The notes: a model not told the origin generated them from the sequence alone. Shown: positions 8,431-17,256, numbered from the stretch's first letter. The stretch: DNA of 26,162 bases from Clostridia bacterium (GCA_017413675.1 JAFPSR010000003.1:1-26162), one strand, 5' to 3'. Numbers and translations: made by a program.

Positions 8431-10491
8431 ATGCAGGAAAGAATCGAAAGGCAGCTTGCCTTCATCAACAGCCGTGCGCACAGGCAGGTGCGCAGAAAAC
8501 TTTCCGAAAGCGAATGGGACGAGGAAGCAGCCCGTTTCCAGAACCGGGATCTTTCCATGATGGAGCGGTATACCCGCCATCTGGAATCCTTCCTGGACAA
8601 GGAAGAAGTGGTCCTGCTGGCCGATACCCGGATCCAGGGCCAGAGAACCCTGATCGACTATCCCGACCTCTATCTCCCCGGGGAACTGGAAGAGATCGGG
8701 AAAACCCACCACATCCATGAAAAAGGAAAAGTCTGCAACCTGGCCTGCGATTACAATGCCGTCCTGCAGGAAGGCCTGGAAGGCCGCCGTGCCCGCGCCC
8801 TGCGCGCCATGGAGAAAGCAAATGCGGAAGGCCGGGAATTCCTGTCCTGTGCCATCCGCACCATCGATGCCGCGGAAAAATTTGCCCTCCGCTATGCGGA
8901 TGCCCTCGAAAAAGCAGGGGATGCCGAACTGACCGAAGCACTGCGGGTCCAGCTCTTCCACGGGGCGCGCACCCTGGTCGGCGCGATGCAGTCCTTCCGG
9001 ATCCTGCATTTTGTCCTGTGGGCTTCCGGCAGTTACCACAATACTGTCGGCCGTATGGACCAGTACCTGTACCCGTATTACCTGCATGACAAAAAAGCCG
9101 GGATGAGCGATGAGGATATTGAAGCCCTGTTCGAGGATTTCCTTCTTTCCTTCAACCGGGACAGCGACCTGTATTACTCCCTGCAGTGGGGCGACAACGG
9201 ACAGAGCGTCATGCTGGGCGGCTGCAAGGCCGACGGGTCCAGTGCCGTCAATGAACTGACCTCCATCATCATGAAGGCCAGCCTCCACATCCGGCAGATC
9301 GACCCCAAGCTGAACCTGCGTGTCGACAAAAACACCCCGCTCTCCCTCTATATGCTGGGAACGGAACTGACCCGGGAAGGCATGGGCTTCCCGCAGTACG
9401 CCAATGACGACGTGGTCATTCCCGGTCTGGTCCGCCTGGGGTACGACATCGAAGATGCCCGCAACTATACCGTCGCGGCCTGCTGGGAGTTCATTATCCC
9501 CGGCGTCGCGATGGATATCCCCAATATTGATGCCGTCTCCCTGGCTGCCGCAGCCAAGGAAACCATCCGGGACCATGCCGCCCGGTGCGGGAGCCTTGCG
9601 GAACTGTGGCCCCATTTCTCCGCACTGCTCCGGAAGATTGCCGAAGAAAAGGCCGCCAATACCGCCCCCCTGTACATGGAACCGGCCCCATACCTGTCCG
9701 TCCTGATGACGGACTGCCTGGATAAAGCCCGGGATATCTCCCTGGGTTCCAAATACAACAACTACGGGTTCCACGGCACCGGGTTTGCCACAGCCGTGGA
9801 CCAGTTTGCCGCCCTGGACGCCTTCGTATACGGTGATCACAGCGTCACCGTGGAAGAGATGACCCAGGCCGTCGAGACGGATTTCGAAAACAACCGGGAA
9901 CTGCAGTACAGGCTGCGCGTGGAAGCCCCGAAAGTCGGACGGGATCCCGCTGCCAAAGCCATCGGGGATAAGGTCCTGGACCTGTATGCCGAATCCCTGG
10001 AAGGCCTCGTCAATGAACGCGGCGGCATCTTCCGCGCAGGCACCGGGTCTGCCATGTATTACCTGTGGCATGCCGACAACCTCGGCGCCACCTATGACGG
10101 CCGCGGGAGCGAAGTACAGCTTCCCGCCAACTTCTCCCCATCCCTGACCATGTCCGGATCCGGTCCTTTCTCCATTGTCAACGGTTTTACGCCGCCCTCC
10201 CTGTTCAAGGCAGTCAACGGCGGCCCCCTGACGCTGGAGATTCACGATACCGTCTTCAAGGCTCCCGACGCCATCGAGAAAGTGGCCAGACTGGTACAGG
10301 CTTTTGCCCTGGAAGGCGGCCACCAGCTGCAGCTCAACGCGGTAAACCGTGAAAAGCTCCGGGACGCGCAGATCCATCCCGAAAACCACCAGGACCTCAT
10401 TGTGCGTGTCTGGGGCTGGAGCGGCCACTTTACCGAATTGGACCGCTGCTACCAGGATCAGATCATTGCCCGTACCGAATACGATATGTAA
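8431..10491 (+). CDS. Glycyl radical enzyme of unassigned specificity (PFL-like)
   Basis: This 686-residue enzyme of the pyruvate formate-lyase superfamily should carry a stable glycyl radical that forms a thiyl radical on an active-site cysteine. The radical loop near the C-terminus is RVWGWS, with Gly662, followed by FTELDRCYQDQIIART, as in other members. The likely thiyl cysteine is Cys351 in TVAACWEF. Cys-x-Glu is the pattern of dehydratase, lyase and decarboxylase members; true PFL has two adjacent cysteines, so pyruvate cleavage is unlikely. It is shorter than most characterised relatives (about 780-850). Start ATG follows AAAGGAG at 8416-8422. It is first in an operon with its activase (21 bases apart) and an SDR dehydrogenase. 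The substrate cannot be named. A 1024-residue antisense frame covers it but is a composition artefact. Confidence 0.93.
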   Translation: MQERIERQLAFINSRAHRQVRRKLSESEWDEEAARFQNRDLSMMERYTRHLESFLDKEEVVLLADTRIQGQRTLIDYPDLYLPGELEEIGKTHHIHEKGKVCNLACDYNAVLQEGLEGRRARALRAMEKANAEGREFLSCAIRTIDAAEKFALRYADALEKAGDAELTEALRVQLFHGARTLVGAMQSFRILHFVLWASGSYHNTVGRMDQYLYPYYLHDKKAGMSDEDIEALFEDFLLSFNRDSDLYYSLQWGDNGQSVMLGGCKADGSSAVNELTSIIMKASLHIRQIDPKLNLRVDKNTPLSLYMLGTELTREGMGFPQYANDDVVIPGLVRLGYDIEDARNYTVAACWEFIIPGVAMDIPNIDAVSLAAAAKETIRDHAARCGSLAELWPHFSALLRKIAEEKAANTAPLYMEPAPYLSVLMTDCLDKARDISLGSKYNNYGFHGTGFATAVDQFAALDAFVYGDHSVTVEEMTQAVETDFENNRELQYRLRVEAPKVGRDPAAKAIGDKVLDLYAESLEGLVNERGGIFRAGTGSAMYYLWHADNLGATYDGRGSEVQLPANFSPSLTMSGSGPFSIVNGFTPPSLFKAVNGGPLTLEIHDTVFKAPDAIEKVARLVQAFALEGGHQLQLNAVNREKLRDAQIHPENHQDLIVRVWGWSGHFTELDRCYQDQIIARTEYDM

Positions 10492-10512
10492 CCAGCAGGA
10501 GCATAGACCAGG

Positions 10513-11382
10513 ATGTGGACTTCTTCTCCCGATACCAAAGGCACCGTGTTTTCCATTGAAGAATTTGCCGTACAGGACGGGCCCGGCCTGCGGACCAATA
10601 TCTTCTTCAAGGGCTGTCCCCTGCGCTGCAAATGGTGCCATAACCCGGAAGGATGGTCGACACGCCCCGAACGTGTAAAGAGCCCGAACGGCTGCCTGCA
10701 CTGCGGCGCCTGCGATGCCGTATGCCCCTCCCCGGGGAACTGCATCCTCTGCCACCGCTGTGCGATCGCCTGCCCCCGCGGCCTGATCCGTTTTGCCGGG
10801 CAGACCTATACCGCCTCCGCTCTGGCCGAACGGGTCAAACAGAACGAGAGAATGCTCCGGGAAGGCGGCATTACGCTTTCCGGCGGGGAAGTTCTCATGC
10901 AGGGCAATTTCCTCCTCTCCGTCCTGGATGCTTTCTCCGGTTTCCACCGTGCCATCGAAACCAGCGGGTACGGGGATCCGGAACTGTTCTCCCTGGTCCT
11001 GCAAAGACTGGAAATGGCCTATTTTGACATCAAAATCTTCGATGAGGAAAAACACCGTTTCTATACCGGTGTCTCCAATAGAATCATCCTGCAGAATGCC
11101 GAAACGCTGAAAAAAAGCGGGGTTCCCTTCACGATCCGGATTCCCCTGATCACTGAGGTGAACCTCAGCGACCGGAACCTTCTGGATACGGCAGCATTCC
11201 TGCAGGGCTGCCCTACCCTGCAGGGGGTCGAGCTCCTCCCCTATAACAAAATGGCCGGCGCCAAGTACGCCATGCTGGGCAGGACCTATGAGGAAATCTT
11301 CACCCAGCCGGATGCCGAACAGCTTGCGCACGCCGTTTCCCTGTTTACCGGGGCCGGGATTCCCTGTACCGTCCGCCGGTAA
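10513..11382 (+). CDS. Glycyl-radical-enzyme activating protein (radical SAM)
   Basis: The activase uses S-adenosylmethionine and a [4Fe-4S] cluster to abstract hydrogen from the glycine of the preceding enzyme. The radical SAM motif is CPLRCKWC (Cys35, Cys39, Cys42) after DGPGLRTNIFFKG. Between this and the barrel lie two ferredoxin-like four-cysteine sets (Cys61/64/67/71 and Cys77/80/83/87), typical of activases for non-PFL glycyl radical enzymes. The SAM-binding segment reads GGITLSGGEVLMQ, where most relatives have GGEPL. Later motifs (YFDIKIFD, RIPLITEVN, LLPYNKMAGAKY) complete the family pattern. The 289-residue length is normal. AGGAG at 10497-10501 precedes ATG 10513. It is co-transcribed with the glycyl radical enzyme and the SDR gene. 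Confidence 0.95.
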   Translation: MWTSSPDTKGTVFSIEEFAVQDGPGLRTNIFFKGCPLRCKWCHNPEGWSTRPERVKSPNGCLHCGACDAVCPSPGNCILCHRCAIACPRGLIRFAGQTYTASALAERVKQNERMLREGGITLSGGEVLMQGNFLLSVLDAFSGFHRAIETSGYGDPELFSLVLQRLEMAYFDIKIFDEEKHRFYTGVSNRIILQNAETLKKSGVPFTIRIPLITEVNLSDRNLLDTAAFLQGCPTLQGVELLPYNKMAGAKYAMLGRTYEEIFTQPDAEQLAHAVSLFTGAGIPCTVRR

Positions 11383-11423
11383 AGGATGCCGTCCCCCAAC
11401 CGTTTTTCAAAGGAGGTTCTCCC

Positions 11424-12191
11424 ATGTCACTTCTCAACAACTTCTCCCTGGAAGGCAAAAACGTGATCGTTACCGGTGCCAGTAAAGGTATCGGGTACGG
11501 TGTAGCCAAGGAACTGGCAAAAGCCGGCGCCCGTGTCGCGCTGGTCGCCCGTACGCAGTCCCTGCTGGAAACCTGCAAAAAAGAAATCGAAGAAGCCGGC
11601 GGGAAGGCAGATGTCTTCACCGCGGATATCCGGAACGTGGCAAGCATCCGTTCCTGCGTCGCCGAAATTGAAAAAGCCTACGGAAAGATCGACGGACTGT
11701 TCAACAACGCCGGCATGGGAAATCCCATTCCCGCTTATGAAATCGAAGAGGCCGACTGGGACGAGATGATGGACCTCAACCTCAAAGGGGAGTTCTTCTT
11801 CGCCCAGGCAGTTGCCAACTGTATGAAAAAAACCGGCGGCGGGAAGATCTGCATGATGTCTTCCCAGGCCAGTGTCGTCGCCATCCCCGGGGAAAGCATC
11901 TACTGCGCTTCCAAGGGCGGGGTCAATATGCTCACCAAAGTATTTGCCGTGGAATGGGCAAAGGATAACATCAATGTCAATGCCATCGGACCGACTTTCA
12001 TCTATACTCCCGGGACGGCAGAACGGCTTGACAACCCTGAATTCTACCAGGGTGTGGTTTCCAAAATTCCGCTGAACCGTGTCGGCACCATTAATGATGT
12101 TGCTTCCGCTGTCATTTATTTCCTCAGCGATGCCTCCTCCATGCTGACCGGGACACTGCTGCTGGTCGACGGCGGCTGGACACTCGAGTAA
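11424..12191 (+). CDS. SDR-family NAD(P)-dependent oxidoreductase
   Basis: This is a classical short-chain dehydrogenase of 255 residues. It has TGASKGIG (17-24) for the cofactor, NNAG (94-97), Ser146/147, Tyr160 and Lys164 (YCASK), and the C-terminal LTGTLLLVDGGW. It resembles gluconate 5-dehydrogenase or 3-oxoacyl-ACP-reductase-like members, but the substrate is not determined by sequence alone. AAAGGAGGT at 11409-11417 precedes ATG. It is third in the glycyl radical enzyme operon and followed directly by a strong terminator. It may reduce or oxidise the carbonyl or hydroxyl product of that enzyme; this is inferred from position only. Confidence 0.93.
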   Translation: MSLLNNFSLEGKNVIVTGASKGIGYGVAKELAKAGARVALVARTQSLLETCKKEIEEAGGKADVFTADIRNVASIRSCVAEIEKAYGKIDGLFNNAGMGNPIPAYEIEEADWDEMMDLNLKGEFFFAQAVANCMKKTGGGKICMMSSQASVVAIPGESIYCASKGGVNMLTKVFAVEWAKDNINVNAIGPTFIYTPGTAERLDNPEFYQGVVSKIPLNRVGTINDVASAVIYFLSDASSMLTGTLLLVDGGWTLE

Positions 12192-12194
12192 TCC

Positions 12195-12229
12195 GAAGCG
12201 GAGCCCTGTGCTCCGCTTCTTTATTTTTT
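12195..12229 (+). terminator. Intrinsic terminator after the SDR gene
   Basis: GAAGCGGAGC (12195-12204) pairs with GCTCCGCTTC (12210-12219) across a 5-base loop, followed by TTTATTTTTT. It ends the glycyl radical enzyme operon and separates it from the Rossmann-glycosidase pair. Confidence 0.88.
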
Positions 12230-12253
12230 CCTTTGCAGGTTCACATCCGGTCT

Positions 12254-12276
12254 GTCCACGCAGTCTATTTGTGGAC
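12254..12276. repeat. Short inverted repeat upstream of the Rossmann-GH operon
   Basis: GTCCAC (12254-12259) and GTGGAC (12271-12276) flank an 11-base centre, followed by a pyrimidine-rich run. It may be an operator for the downstream pair or a weak secondary terminator. I could not find a convincing promoter between 12230 and 12338. Confidence 0.3.
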
Positions 12277-12338
12277 CTTTCTGTTTTCTGTTTCATCCTG
12301 AATCAATACGTTTTCGGAAGTAAAGGAGGTCCTATACT

Positions 12339-14720
12339 GTGAAGATAGCCATACTCGGGGCTGCCGGCAAGGCCGGTTCCCGGATTGCCCGGACGGCACT
12401 TGACCGCGGTCATTCTGTTACCGCGGTAGTCCGTCCTTCCTCCGTACCGAGCCTGACATACGAATGCCCGGTCCTGGCACGGGACCTCATGGATTTGACG
12501 GCAGACGACCTTCGTCCCTATGAAGTTGTCATTGATGCCGTCGGATCCCATGGACCCGGAACAGAGAATGAACACATTGCAACAATGCGCCACCTGATCT
12601 CGGTCTTCCGTTCCCTTCCCACGGTCCGCCTCCTGGTTGTCGGCGGCGCCGGCAGCCTGTTTGCGGACGAATACGGGGAAAGCCTGGTAATGGATGCGAT
12701 TCCGGAAACTTACCGGGCCGTCCCCCTGGCCATGGCACAGGCTTTTCAGGAACTCCGGGACAGCGGGATTAACTGGACCTACTTCAGCCCGGCAGTCCAT
12801 TTTGATCCGGATGGCCGACGTACCGGGAAGTACATCCTGGGCAATGATTATATTCTCCCCAATTCCATGGGGGAGAGCCGGATTTCCTATGACGATTATG
12901 CCATCGCCATGGTAGATGAGGCCGAACAGGGTCGTTTTATCGGGCAGCGTTTCACTGCCGTTTCCGATACCTCAGCCCTGGAGCGGGACAGCGATTTCAA
13001 CCTGTTCAACCTGGCTGCCGGATCCGGATTCCTGCGCCGCGGTTCCTATTTCGGCGTATATTTCGTTCCCATGCGTTTTTCCACCGGGGGTATGTCCTAT
13101 GCTTCGAACGCTCTGGAAATCGCTTCCCGGCGCGGTGCGGCGGCCCAGGTCGGTGGATCCATGCTGAAGCTCATCCCCACCTATAAAGGCCATAATATCC
13201 CCTATGCCATCCGTACCGCCCCGGCGGAGATGACGCTCGTCTCCCTGTACGGTACTATCCGTTTCTGCTTTGCCAGGCCAAACCTCCTGCTGATCAAAGG
13301 GGAAGGCGGACTGGGCCTGAAGCTGGAAACCAACATGCATGAACACCAGCTCTTCAAAAAACGCGGGGAGAAAGCCTGGGAAGAACTCCTTCCGTATCTG
13401 GGGGACCTCATCATCAACCCGCTGCAGGGCTCTATCGATATTGACGCTCCGTATGTGTGGGAAGAGTTGACCACGCCGCGCGTGCGCGGGGAAGCAAAAC
13501 CGGATGCGGACGGACGCTTCCTTCTTTCCCTGGAAGAATTTACCGTTTCCGGCGTAGTGCGGGACAGTTACCCCACCTATGAAGAAGGTCTCGCGGACGT
13601 TACCGCAGATTGGGAAAGCTTCCTGTCCAAAGTCCCTCCCTTCCCCGGGGTGCTGGAACAGCGCCGCCTGGAAGCGGTTTGGACCCTGTGGTCCTATCTG
13701 GTCGGCCCTTCCGGCCTGATCAAACGCCCACTGATCTATATGACCGGGAAAGGGGTGGCTTCCGCCTGGCAGATGTGCCAGAATGCAGTTGCCCTGCACC
13801 ATGACATCGACCTGGCTGTCGAGCTGCTGCTCAACATGCTGGACCAGCAGTTCCCTACCGGCCAGCTGCCGGACCTGTACGATGACCTGCACGGGGCCAA
13901 TATGACCTTCAAACCGCCGCTGCAGGGCTGGGCTCTCAAGTGGATTATGAAGAGTCATGACCTGAAGCAGGAAGTGCCCCGCGAAAAACTGGAGCGGATG
14001 TATGAAGGCTTCCTGCGCTGGGCTGACTGGTTCTTCCAATACCGGGACGATGACCATGACGGCCTTCCCCAGTATGAACACGGAGATGAGACCGGCTTTG
14101 ATGACAATACCATTTTTGAAAGAAACCCGATCATGAAGCTGCCGGACCTGCCCGCCTATCTCGCCCTCACGTATGAAGCGCTGGCAGATCTTGGCCGGAT
14201 CCTCGGCCGGGACGAGGACGCTGAAAAGCTTATGCAGAAGTCCAGGGAACTCATCGACCGACTGGTCAGGACTTTCTGGAACGGGGAAAGATTTATCGCT
14301 CTTACCGCCCGTACCCATGAGGTGGTTGCTACGGATTCCCTCCTGTACTACCTCCCGATCGTCCTGGGCAAACGGCTGCCGCAGGAAATCATAGACAGGA
14401 TTGCTTCCGATCTGTCCGAAGAAGGTGAATTTCTGACCGGTTACGGACTGGCCAGCGAACGATTGACCGGGGACGGGTTCCGCGGAGTCGGCTATACTCG
14501 GGGTGCAGTCCTTGCCCCCACTAACCTGCTGATCCTGACCGGGCTGTATGATGCGGGATATGAGGATCTTGCCAAAAAAATCGCGCTTCGTTACTGTACG
14601 GCGCTGAAAAACGGCGGATTTAACCTCATGATCAACCCGATGCAGGGCAACTTCGGTGGATTTGCCTGCAGCTGGCCTGCCTGTGCCTATGTTGCACTGG
14701 CAGACATGATCAGCATGTAA
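12339..14720 (+). CDS. NmrA-like Rossmann / GH63-MGH-like (alpha/alpha)6 fusion protein, copy 1
   Basis: The protein is 793 residues in one uninterrupted frame. Residues 1-215 are an NAD(P)-binding NmrA-like domain: MKIAILGAAGKAG has the GxxGxxG turn at 7-13, and VVGGAGSLF and SYDDYAIAMVDE follow. Residues about 220-420 are beta-rich. Residues about 430-793 resemble the (alpha/alpha)6 barrel of GH63/mannosylglycerate-hydrolase-like glycosidases: SAWQMCQNA, FKPPLQGWALKW, RDDDHDGLPQYEHGDETG (569-586, holding the putative general acid Asp), YTRGAVLAPTNLLILTGL and FACSWPACAY. The glutamate-bearing segment usually found just before the last motif is not obvious. The start is GTG with AAAGGAGGT at 12322-12330. 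There is no signal peptide, so it acts in the cytoplasm. A close paralogue follows 19 bases later. The domain pairing is unfamiliar to me; activity is unassigned. Confidence 0.85.
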   Translation: MKIAILGAAGKAGSRIARTALDRGHSVTAVVRPSSVPSLTYECPVLARDLMDLTADDLRPYEVVIDAVGSHGPGTENEHIATMRHLISVFRSLPTVRLLVVGGAGSLFADEYGESLVMDAIPETYRAVPLAMAQAFQELRDSGINWTYFSPAVHFDPDGRRTGKYILGNDYILPNSMGESRISYDDYAIAMVDEAEQGRFIGQRFTAVSDTSALERDSDFNLFNLAAGSGFLRRGSYFGVYFVPMRFSTGGMSYASNALEIASRRGAAAQVGGSMLKLIPTYKGHNIPYAIRTAPAEMTLVSLYGTIRFCFARPNLLLIKGEGGLGLKLETNMHEHQLFKKRGEKAWEELLPYLGDLIINPLQGSIDIDAPYVWEELTTPRVRGEAKPDADGRFLLSLEEFTVSGVVRDSYPTYEEGLADVTADWESFLSKVPPFPGVLEQRRLEAVWTLWSYLVGPSGLIKRPLIYMTGKGVASAWQMCQNAVALHHDIDLAVELLLNMLDQQFPTGQLPDLYDDLHGANMTFKPPLQGWALKWIMKSHDLKQEVPREKLERMYEGFLRWADWFFQYRDDDHDGLPQYEHGDETGFDDNTIFERNPIMKLPDLPAYLALTYEALADLGRILGRDEDAEKLMQKSRELIDRLVRTFWNGERFIALTARTHEVVATDSLLYYLPIVLGKRLPQEIIDRIASDLSEEGEFLTGYGLASERLTGDGFRGVGYTRGAVLAPTNLLILTGLYDAGYEDLAKKIALRYCTALKNGGFNLMINPMQGNFGGFACSWPACAYVALADMISM

Positions 14721-14739
14721 TCGGAAGGAGGCATAAAGC

Positions 14740-17091
14740 ATGAAAATCGCAGTTATCGGCGCCACCGGAAAAGCCGGCAGGCTGATCGCCCGGGAGTCCC
14801 GTCAGCGGGGATATGATGTCACCGCCATAACCCGCCCCGCTTCCCTCGGCAAACTGGAGGACAACTATCCGGTAATCCCGAAGGATCTGTATGATCTGAC
14901 TACGGAAGACCTGGCCGGTTTCGATATTGTCGTGGATGCCTTTGGCACGGATTTCTCCAAACCGGGAAATGAATACCAGCACGTTACCTCTGTTGAACAT
15001 TTGATCCGGATTCTGGAACCCCTTCCCGATGTCCGCCTGTTCGTAATCGGCGGCGCCGGAAGCCTGTTCACAGATGAAAGCCGCAGGCACCGGATTCTGG
15101 AATCCATCGCCCCGGAAATGCGGGCTGTCCCGTATCATTCCTATCTCGCCTATCAGAAACTCGCCCAGAGCACGATCAATTATACTTTCATGAGCCCGGC
15201 CGAAATCTTTGATTTTGCCGGTCCCCGTACTGGACAGTATACCTTGGGTACGGATGTTGCGATTAAAAACAGTGTCGGCCAGAGCTATATCACCTATGCC
15301 GATTATGCAGTCGCCATGGTGGATGAATTCGAGAACCGTAAGTTTGTCAAAGCCCGTTTTACCGCAGTCTCCGAATCCAGATACAAGAACGACGGCAAAA
15401 ACTTTTTCACGCTCGGGATCAATCCCTTCACCCGCCGCGGGGCTTACTTCGGAATCTATACCTCCACCCCGACGGGCTATGGAAGCGCGCGCCTGTATCT
15501 CGGTTCCCGTCGGGGGGAAGCCGCGTTGAATCCGGATAACCGCCTGGTAGATATCTCCCCGATTCACAACGGGCATAAAGTGCCTTACGCGGTCATGACC
15601 ACGGCCGAGGAACTGATCCTGCGCACACAATACGGCAATATCCGTATTTGCATGCCGGATGAAAACCTGATGTACTTCCGTGGGGAGAACGGACTGGGCC
15701 TGCGTATTGATAAAACCATGGTTGCACATGAAATCATGAAGCCGCGCGGTGACAAAGCATGGGAAGCTGTGATTCACAATATCTGCAGCCTGATCTTTAA
15801 TCCCCTGCAGGGCCGGATCGATATGGATGCCAAATGGGACTGGGAAAAGTTGTGCACCCCGATCGTCAAAGGGGATATCCTGCCGGATGAGAAGGGAGAA
15901 TTCCTTCTTTCCATTGAAGAATTCCCCTATGCCGGTTATATCCGGGACAGTTATCCATCCTATGAAGACGGTCTCTCCGCGATCAGGAAAGAGTGGGAAG
16001 ATTTCCTTGCCCTGCAGCCGGATCTCGGAGAAGAATATACCAACGAAAGAAAACAGGCCGCCTTCATGACCTGGTCGCACCTGGTCAGCCCCAGCGGCCT
16101 GGTCAAACGTCCTGTTCTATGGATGATGGGGCAATCCTGTGCTTCTGCCTGGCAGATGTGTGAAGGCGCCGTTGCCGTGCGCAACAACCTGCCGCTGGCA
16201 ATTGAATTGCTGCTCAGCTACATTGATCAGCAAAGCGAGTTTGGACAGCTGCCGGACCTGTACAACAATATGAACGGCAGTTTCACCATGTTTAAGCCCC
16301 CGCTGCAGGGCTGGGCACTGAAAATCCTGATGCAGCAGTATGATTTCAGCAAGGATGTCCCCAGGGAAAAACTGGTTGCCCTGTACGAAGGCCTTTCCCG
16401 CTGGGCGGACTGGTTCTTCCAATACCGGGACGACGATCACGACGGACTTCCGCAGTACGAACACGGGGATGAATCCGGCAACGATGATTCTGCCCTCTTC
16501 CGGGAACGCTATGACGTAGAGCTCCCGGACCTGTCAGCCATGCTCGTCCTGTTGGATGAAGCCCTCGGCGATATCGCGGAAATCCTGGACCGAGGGGAAG
16601 AATCGGTTTTCCATTCCTCCAGGTCCCGGGAAACCTTGCAGAAACTGCTTGCCGCTTTCTGGAACGGGGAACGGTTCATCGGGCTCACCAACGGGGATCA
16701 CCAGGTAATCCGTACCTCTTCCCTGATGCTCTTCCGTACAATGATTCTCGGGCACCGGCTGCCCGGCGAGGTCCTGCAGCACATGATCCGGGATCTGACA
16801 AAAGAAGGCAGTTATCTGACGCCGTACGGGCTGGCCAGCATCCGTCTGGACAGTCTGGATTACAGCAAGGCCAGTTTCGGAAATGCCTTTATCAGCGCCT
16901 CGGATAACCTGATGATCGTGACAGGCCTTTATGATGCCGGAGAAAAGGAATTGGCGAAAAAACTGGCCAAACGCTACTGTGACGGCATCAAAATGGGAGG
17001 ATCGCCTTATTACGGTGTCCGCGGCGGGTTCGCCGGCAGTTGGACCGCATCCGCTTTCCAGATTCTGGCAAACATTGCACAGAACGGATAA
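14740..17091 (+). CDS. NmrA-like Rossmann / GH63-MGH-like (alpha/alpha)6 fusion protein, copy 2
   Basis: This 783-residue paralogue of the preceding gene has the same architecture from end to end: MKIAVIGATGKAGRLIA (GxxGxxG at 7-13), VIGGAGSLF, SYITYADYAVAMVDE, SAWQMCEGA, FKPPLQGWALK, RDDDHDGLPQYEHGDESG (563-580) and FAGSWTASAF. It differs where an active-site loop is expected: copy 1 has SERL...YTRGAVLAPTN, copy 2 has SIRL...SFGNAFISASDN, losing the Arg-Gly pair and a Glu. That suggests different substrates or a heteromeric pair with one non-identical active site. GAAGGAGG precedes ATG 14740. It is the last gene of a two-gene unit. No export signal is present. Function is unassigned. Confidence 0.85.
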   Translation: MKIAVIGATGKAGRLIARESRQRGYDVTAITRPASLGKLEDNYPVIPKDLYDLTTEDLAGFDIVVDAFGTDFSKPGNEYQHVTSVEHLIRILEPLPDVRLFVIGGAGSLFTDESRRHRILESIAPEMRAVPYHSYLAYQKLAQSTINYTFMSPAEIFDFAGPRTGQYTLGTDVAIKNSVGQSYITYADYAVAMVDEFENRKFVKARFTAVSESRYKNDGKNFFTLGINPFTRRGAYFGIYTSTPTGYGSARLYLGSRRGEAALNPDNRLVDISPIHNGHKVPYAVMTTAEELILRTQYGNIRICMPDENLMYFRGENGLGLRIDKTMVAHEIMKPRGDKAWEAVIHNICSLIFNPLQGRIDMDAKWDWEKLCTPIVKGDILPDEKGEFLLSIEEFPYAGYIRDSYPSYEDGLSAIRKEWEDFLALQPDLGEEYTNERKQAAFMTWSHLVSPSGLVKRPVLWMMGQSCASAWQMCEGAVAVRNNLPLAIELLLSYIDQQSEFGQLPDLYNNMNGSFTMFKPPLQGWALKILMQQYDFSKDVPREKLVALYEGLSRWADWFFQYRDDDHDGLPQYEHGDESGNDDSALFRERYDVELPDLSAMLVLLDEALGDIAEILDRGEESVFHSSRSRETLQKLLAAFWNGERFIGLTNGDHQVIRTSSLMLFRTMILGHRLPGEVLQHMIRDLTKEGSYLTPYGLASIRLDSLDYSKASFGNAFISASDNLMIVTGLYDAGEKELAKKLAKRYCDGIKMGGSPYYGVRGGFAGSWTASAFQILANIAQNG

Positions 17092-17132
17092 GCGAAGGGT
17101 CCCCTTGTCCCCGGTTTCTCTTGCAAACAATC

Positions 17133-17171
17133 GGCCGGTACATCCTATATGGATATACCGGCCCGTTTTTT
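17133..17171 (+). terminator. Intrinsic terminator after the Rossmann-GH pair
   Basis: GGCCGGTA-C-ATCC (17133-17145) pairs with GGAT-A-TACCGGCC (17151-17163), with one C/A mismatch and a 5-base loop, followed by CGTTTTTTGT. It ends the two-gene unit. Confidence 0.85.
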
Positions 17172-17256
17172 GTCAGGAAATCCATGTCTGCATAATCCCT
17201 TATCCCGCTTGCATAATAATGCATGTTTTAATTCATAATTATTCTATATTTGCAGG

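Noticed and set aside
8431..10491. Annotation as pyruvate formate-lyase (pflB)
   Set aside because: The active site shows a single Cys-Trp-Glu rather than the adjacent cysteine pair, and the protein is much shorter than PFL.
8257..11331. 1024-residue open frame on the minus strand across the glycyl radical enzyme and its activase
   Set aside because: It is antisense to two genes with full catalytic motifs, has no recognisable domain or ribosome site, and long antisense frames are expected in GC-rich codon usage.
12972..16080. Long minus-strand frames of 597 and 456 residues
   Set aside because: Both are antisense to the two Rossmann-glycosidase genes, which carry the real motifs.
12339..17091. 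The idea that the Rossmann-glycosidase joins are frameshift or assembly fusions of separate genes
   Set aside because: Two independent paralogues keep the same end-to-end architecture with intact frames and normal ribosome sites.
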